From Parachlamydiales bacterium (lineage in GTDB: Bacteria > Chlamydiota > Chlamydiia > Chlamydiales > SM23-39), in assembly GCA_015661075.1 (NCBI GenBank), contig JACVQJ010000007.1:1-64000 (forward strand): a DNA stretch of 64,000 nt. The letters are read 5' to 3'. Made by a program: the position numbers and the translations under genes. Position 1 is the stretch's first letter, and each line of letters starts with the position of its first letter. Below the pieces are notes generated by a model, which saw only the letters and a program-made list of their open reading frames with translations, had not been told where the DNA came from and did no database searches. Below are positions 63,052 to 64,000 of this stretch, piece after piece.

Positions 63052-64000
63052 ATGAACAAAGACCAAATCGTCCGTATTCTCGAAGAAATCGCCGACTTGC
63101 TGGAGCTCAAGGGAGAAAACCCTTTCAAAATTAGAGCCTATCGCAACGCGGCCAGGTCGCTGCTCAATATGGAAAAAGACATCAAGGATGTCGTGACCGA
63201 TCAGACGCTCACCTCTTACCAGGGCATCGGCCCATCGCTGGCCGATAAAATCTCATCGCTCGTTCTCAAAGGCCGCCTCCCCTATTACGAAAAACTCAAG
63301 CGCTCGATCCCCCCCTCTCTGATGGAACTGTTGCAAGTGCAGGGACTCGGCCCCAAGAAGGTGCAGGTCCTCTATCAAAAACTCAGAATCCGATCGATCG
63401 CGGCGCTGAAAAAAGCAGCCGCTCAGGGCAAAATCGCCAAATTGAAGGGATTTGGCGAAAAGACACAGAAAAACATCTTGGAAGCTCTCGAAAGGCGCAA
63501 GACGAATTTGAGCCGCCATCTCTGGTGGGATGCCATGGGAATCGCCGAACCTATTTTGCAAAAACTCAAAAAACTTAAATGCGTCAAAAAAGCCGAAATC
63601 GCAGGAAGCGTGCGGCGCAAACTGGAGACCGTGGGCGATCTGGATTTCCTCGTCGGCTCCCATGATCCCAAAAGCGTGATGAAATGGTTTACCTCGCAGC
63701 CCTTTGTTGCAAAAGTACTGGGCCAGGGAGAAACGAAAGCGAGCATCGTGTCCAAAGACGGCATGCAGATGGACCTTCGGGTCGTGCCTGTGAAGCAATT
63801 TGCCTTCGCCCTGTTCTACTTCACTGGTTCGAAAGAGCACAACATCAAATTCCGCGAAAAATCGATCCAGCGCGGCTGGTCGATGAGCGAATATGGTCTC
63901 GAGACTGTCAAGAAAGGCGCTCCCCTGCCTTTTTCTGCCTCTAAAATGCCTGCGACGGAAGAAGAGATCTATCAGATCTTCGGCCTGCCCTATATCCCTC
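63052..64000 (+). CDS. polX: DNA polymerase X family protein, N-terminal part
   Basis: The ATG at 63052 has AAGGA 8 bp upstream. The frame is open to the window end, so the gene is cut at 316 codons. The start MNKDQIVRILEEIADLLELKGENPFKIRAYRNAAR is the PolX 8-kDa-like helix-hairpin-helix domain, followed by YQGIGPSLADKISSL and VQGLGPKKVQVLYQKL hairpins. The nucleotidyltransferase site is AGSVRRKLETVGDLDFLVG near residue 183, with the two metal-binding aspartates. The bacterial family usually has a C-terminal PHP exonuclease domain, which would lie beyond 64000. It acts in base-excision or gap repair. Confidence 0.93.
   Translation, partial: MNKDQIVRILEEIADLLELKGENPFKIRAYRNAARSLLNMEKDIKDVVTDQTLTSYQGIGPSLADKISSLVLKGRLPYYEKLKRSIPPSLMELLQVQGLGPKKVQVLYQKLRIRSIAALKKAAAQGKIAKLKGFGEKTQKNILEALERRKTNLSRHLWWDAMGIAEPILQKLKKLKCVKKAEIAGSVRRKLETVGDLDFLVGSHDPKSVMKWFTSQPFVAKVLGQGETKASIVSKDGMQMDLRVVPVKQFAFALFYFTGSKEHNIKFREKSIQRGWSMSEYGLETVKKGAPLPFSASKMPATEEEIYQIFGLPYIP

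Noticed and set aside
1-64000. CRISPR array
   Set aside because: No set of regularly spaced direct repeats was seen. The repeats found are inverted repeats of mobile elements or hairpins.

Overview
The window looks like chromosome from an environmental (amoeba-associated) member of the Chlamydiae, of the Parachlamydia/Waddlia/Simkania type. The evidence is a set of family signatures rather than a marker gene. There are two tandem IncA-like proteins (paired hydrophobic segment plus long coiled coil), an F-box protein with short helical repeats, an ADP-ribosyltransferase-like protein behind an Inc-like hydrophobic hairpin, a giant eukaryote-like DUF3638-type ATPase, and the glgC/pgm/glgP glycogen set. 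No rRNA operon is present. One tRNA-like sequence was found and there is no CRISPR array.

Layout. 1-1.7 kb: an AT-rich methyltransferase remnant and an intact methyltransferase. 1.7-7.9 kb: a small integrative element next to a tRNA-Met-like sequence, with a frameshifted tyrosine recombinase, an AbiEi/AbiEii toxin-antitoxin pair, an unrecognised gene, an excisionase-like HTH protein and a DUF927 ATPase. 7.9-12.3 kb: two different IS50-like (IS4 family) elements in inverted orientation, one split by a MITE and one truncated. They bracket a GXSXG hydrolase with a T6SS/phage-like N-terminal domain and a 1-bp-spaced small membrane protein, which looks like an effector/immunity pair. 12.3-17 kb: hicAB, an AAA+ ATPase with a DUF234-like nuclease end, and a decayed RHS gene. 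17-30 kb: a lipid or secondary-metabolism region. It holds a DUF3419/BtaA-like transferase, a polyprenol-kinase-like/GNAT fusion, HMG-CoA reductase, and a tight five-gene minus-strand operon (ABC ATPase, FtsX-like permease, AMP-forming ligase, UbiA prenyltransferase, rifampin-phosphotransferase-like dikinase). 30-45 kb: host-interaction genes and the giant ATPase. 45-59.3 kb: a copper/silver-type RND efflux operon whose last gene overlaps pgm-glgP by 4 bp, then a type II P-type ATPase and divergent glgC. 59.4-64 kb: an AAA ATPase broken by another MITE, a YhcC-type radical SAM protein, an Ntn hydrolase and the start of polX.

The best candidate for an undescribed system is the five-gene operon at 20.7-27.4 kb with its isoprenoid/lipid neighbours. 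It combines activation (ligase), prenyl transfer (UbiA), phosphotransfer (dikinase without a PEP barrel) and export (ABC/FtsX). The product cannot be read from the sequence.

The window is also rich in small non-coding mobile elements. Three unrelated MITE-like families are visible. Two insertions can be undone on paper to restore a reading frame, and for one of them an unoccupied homologous site survives in a relic at 44.3 kb.
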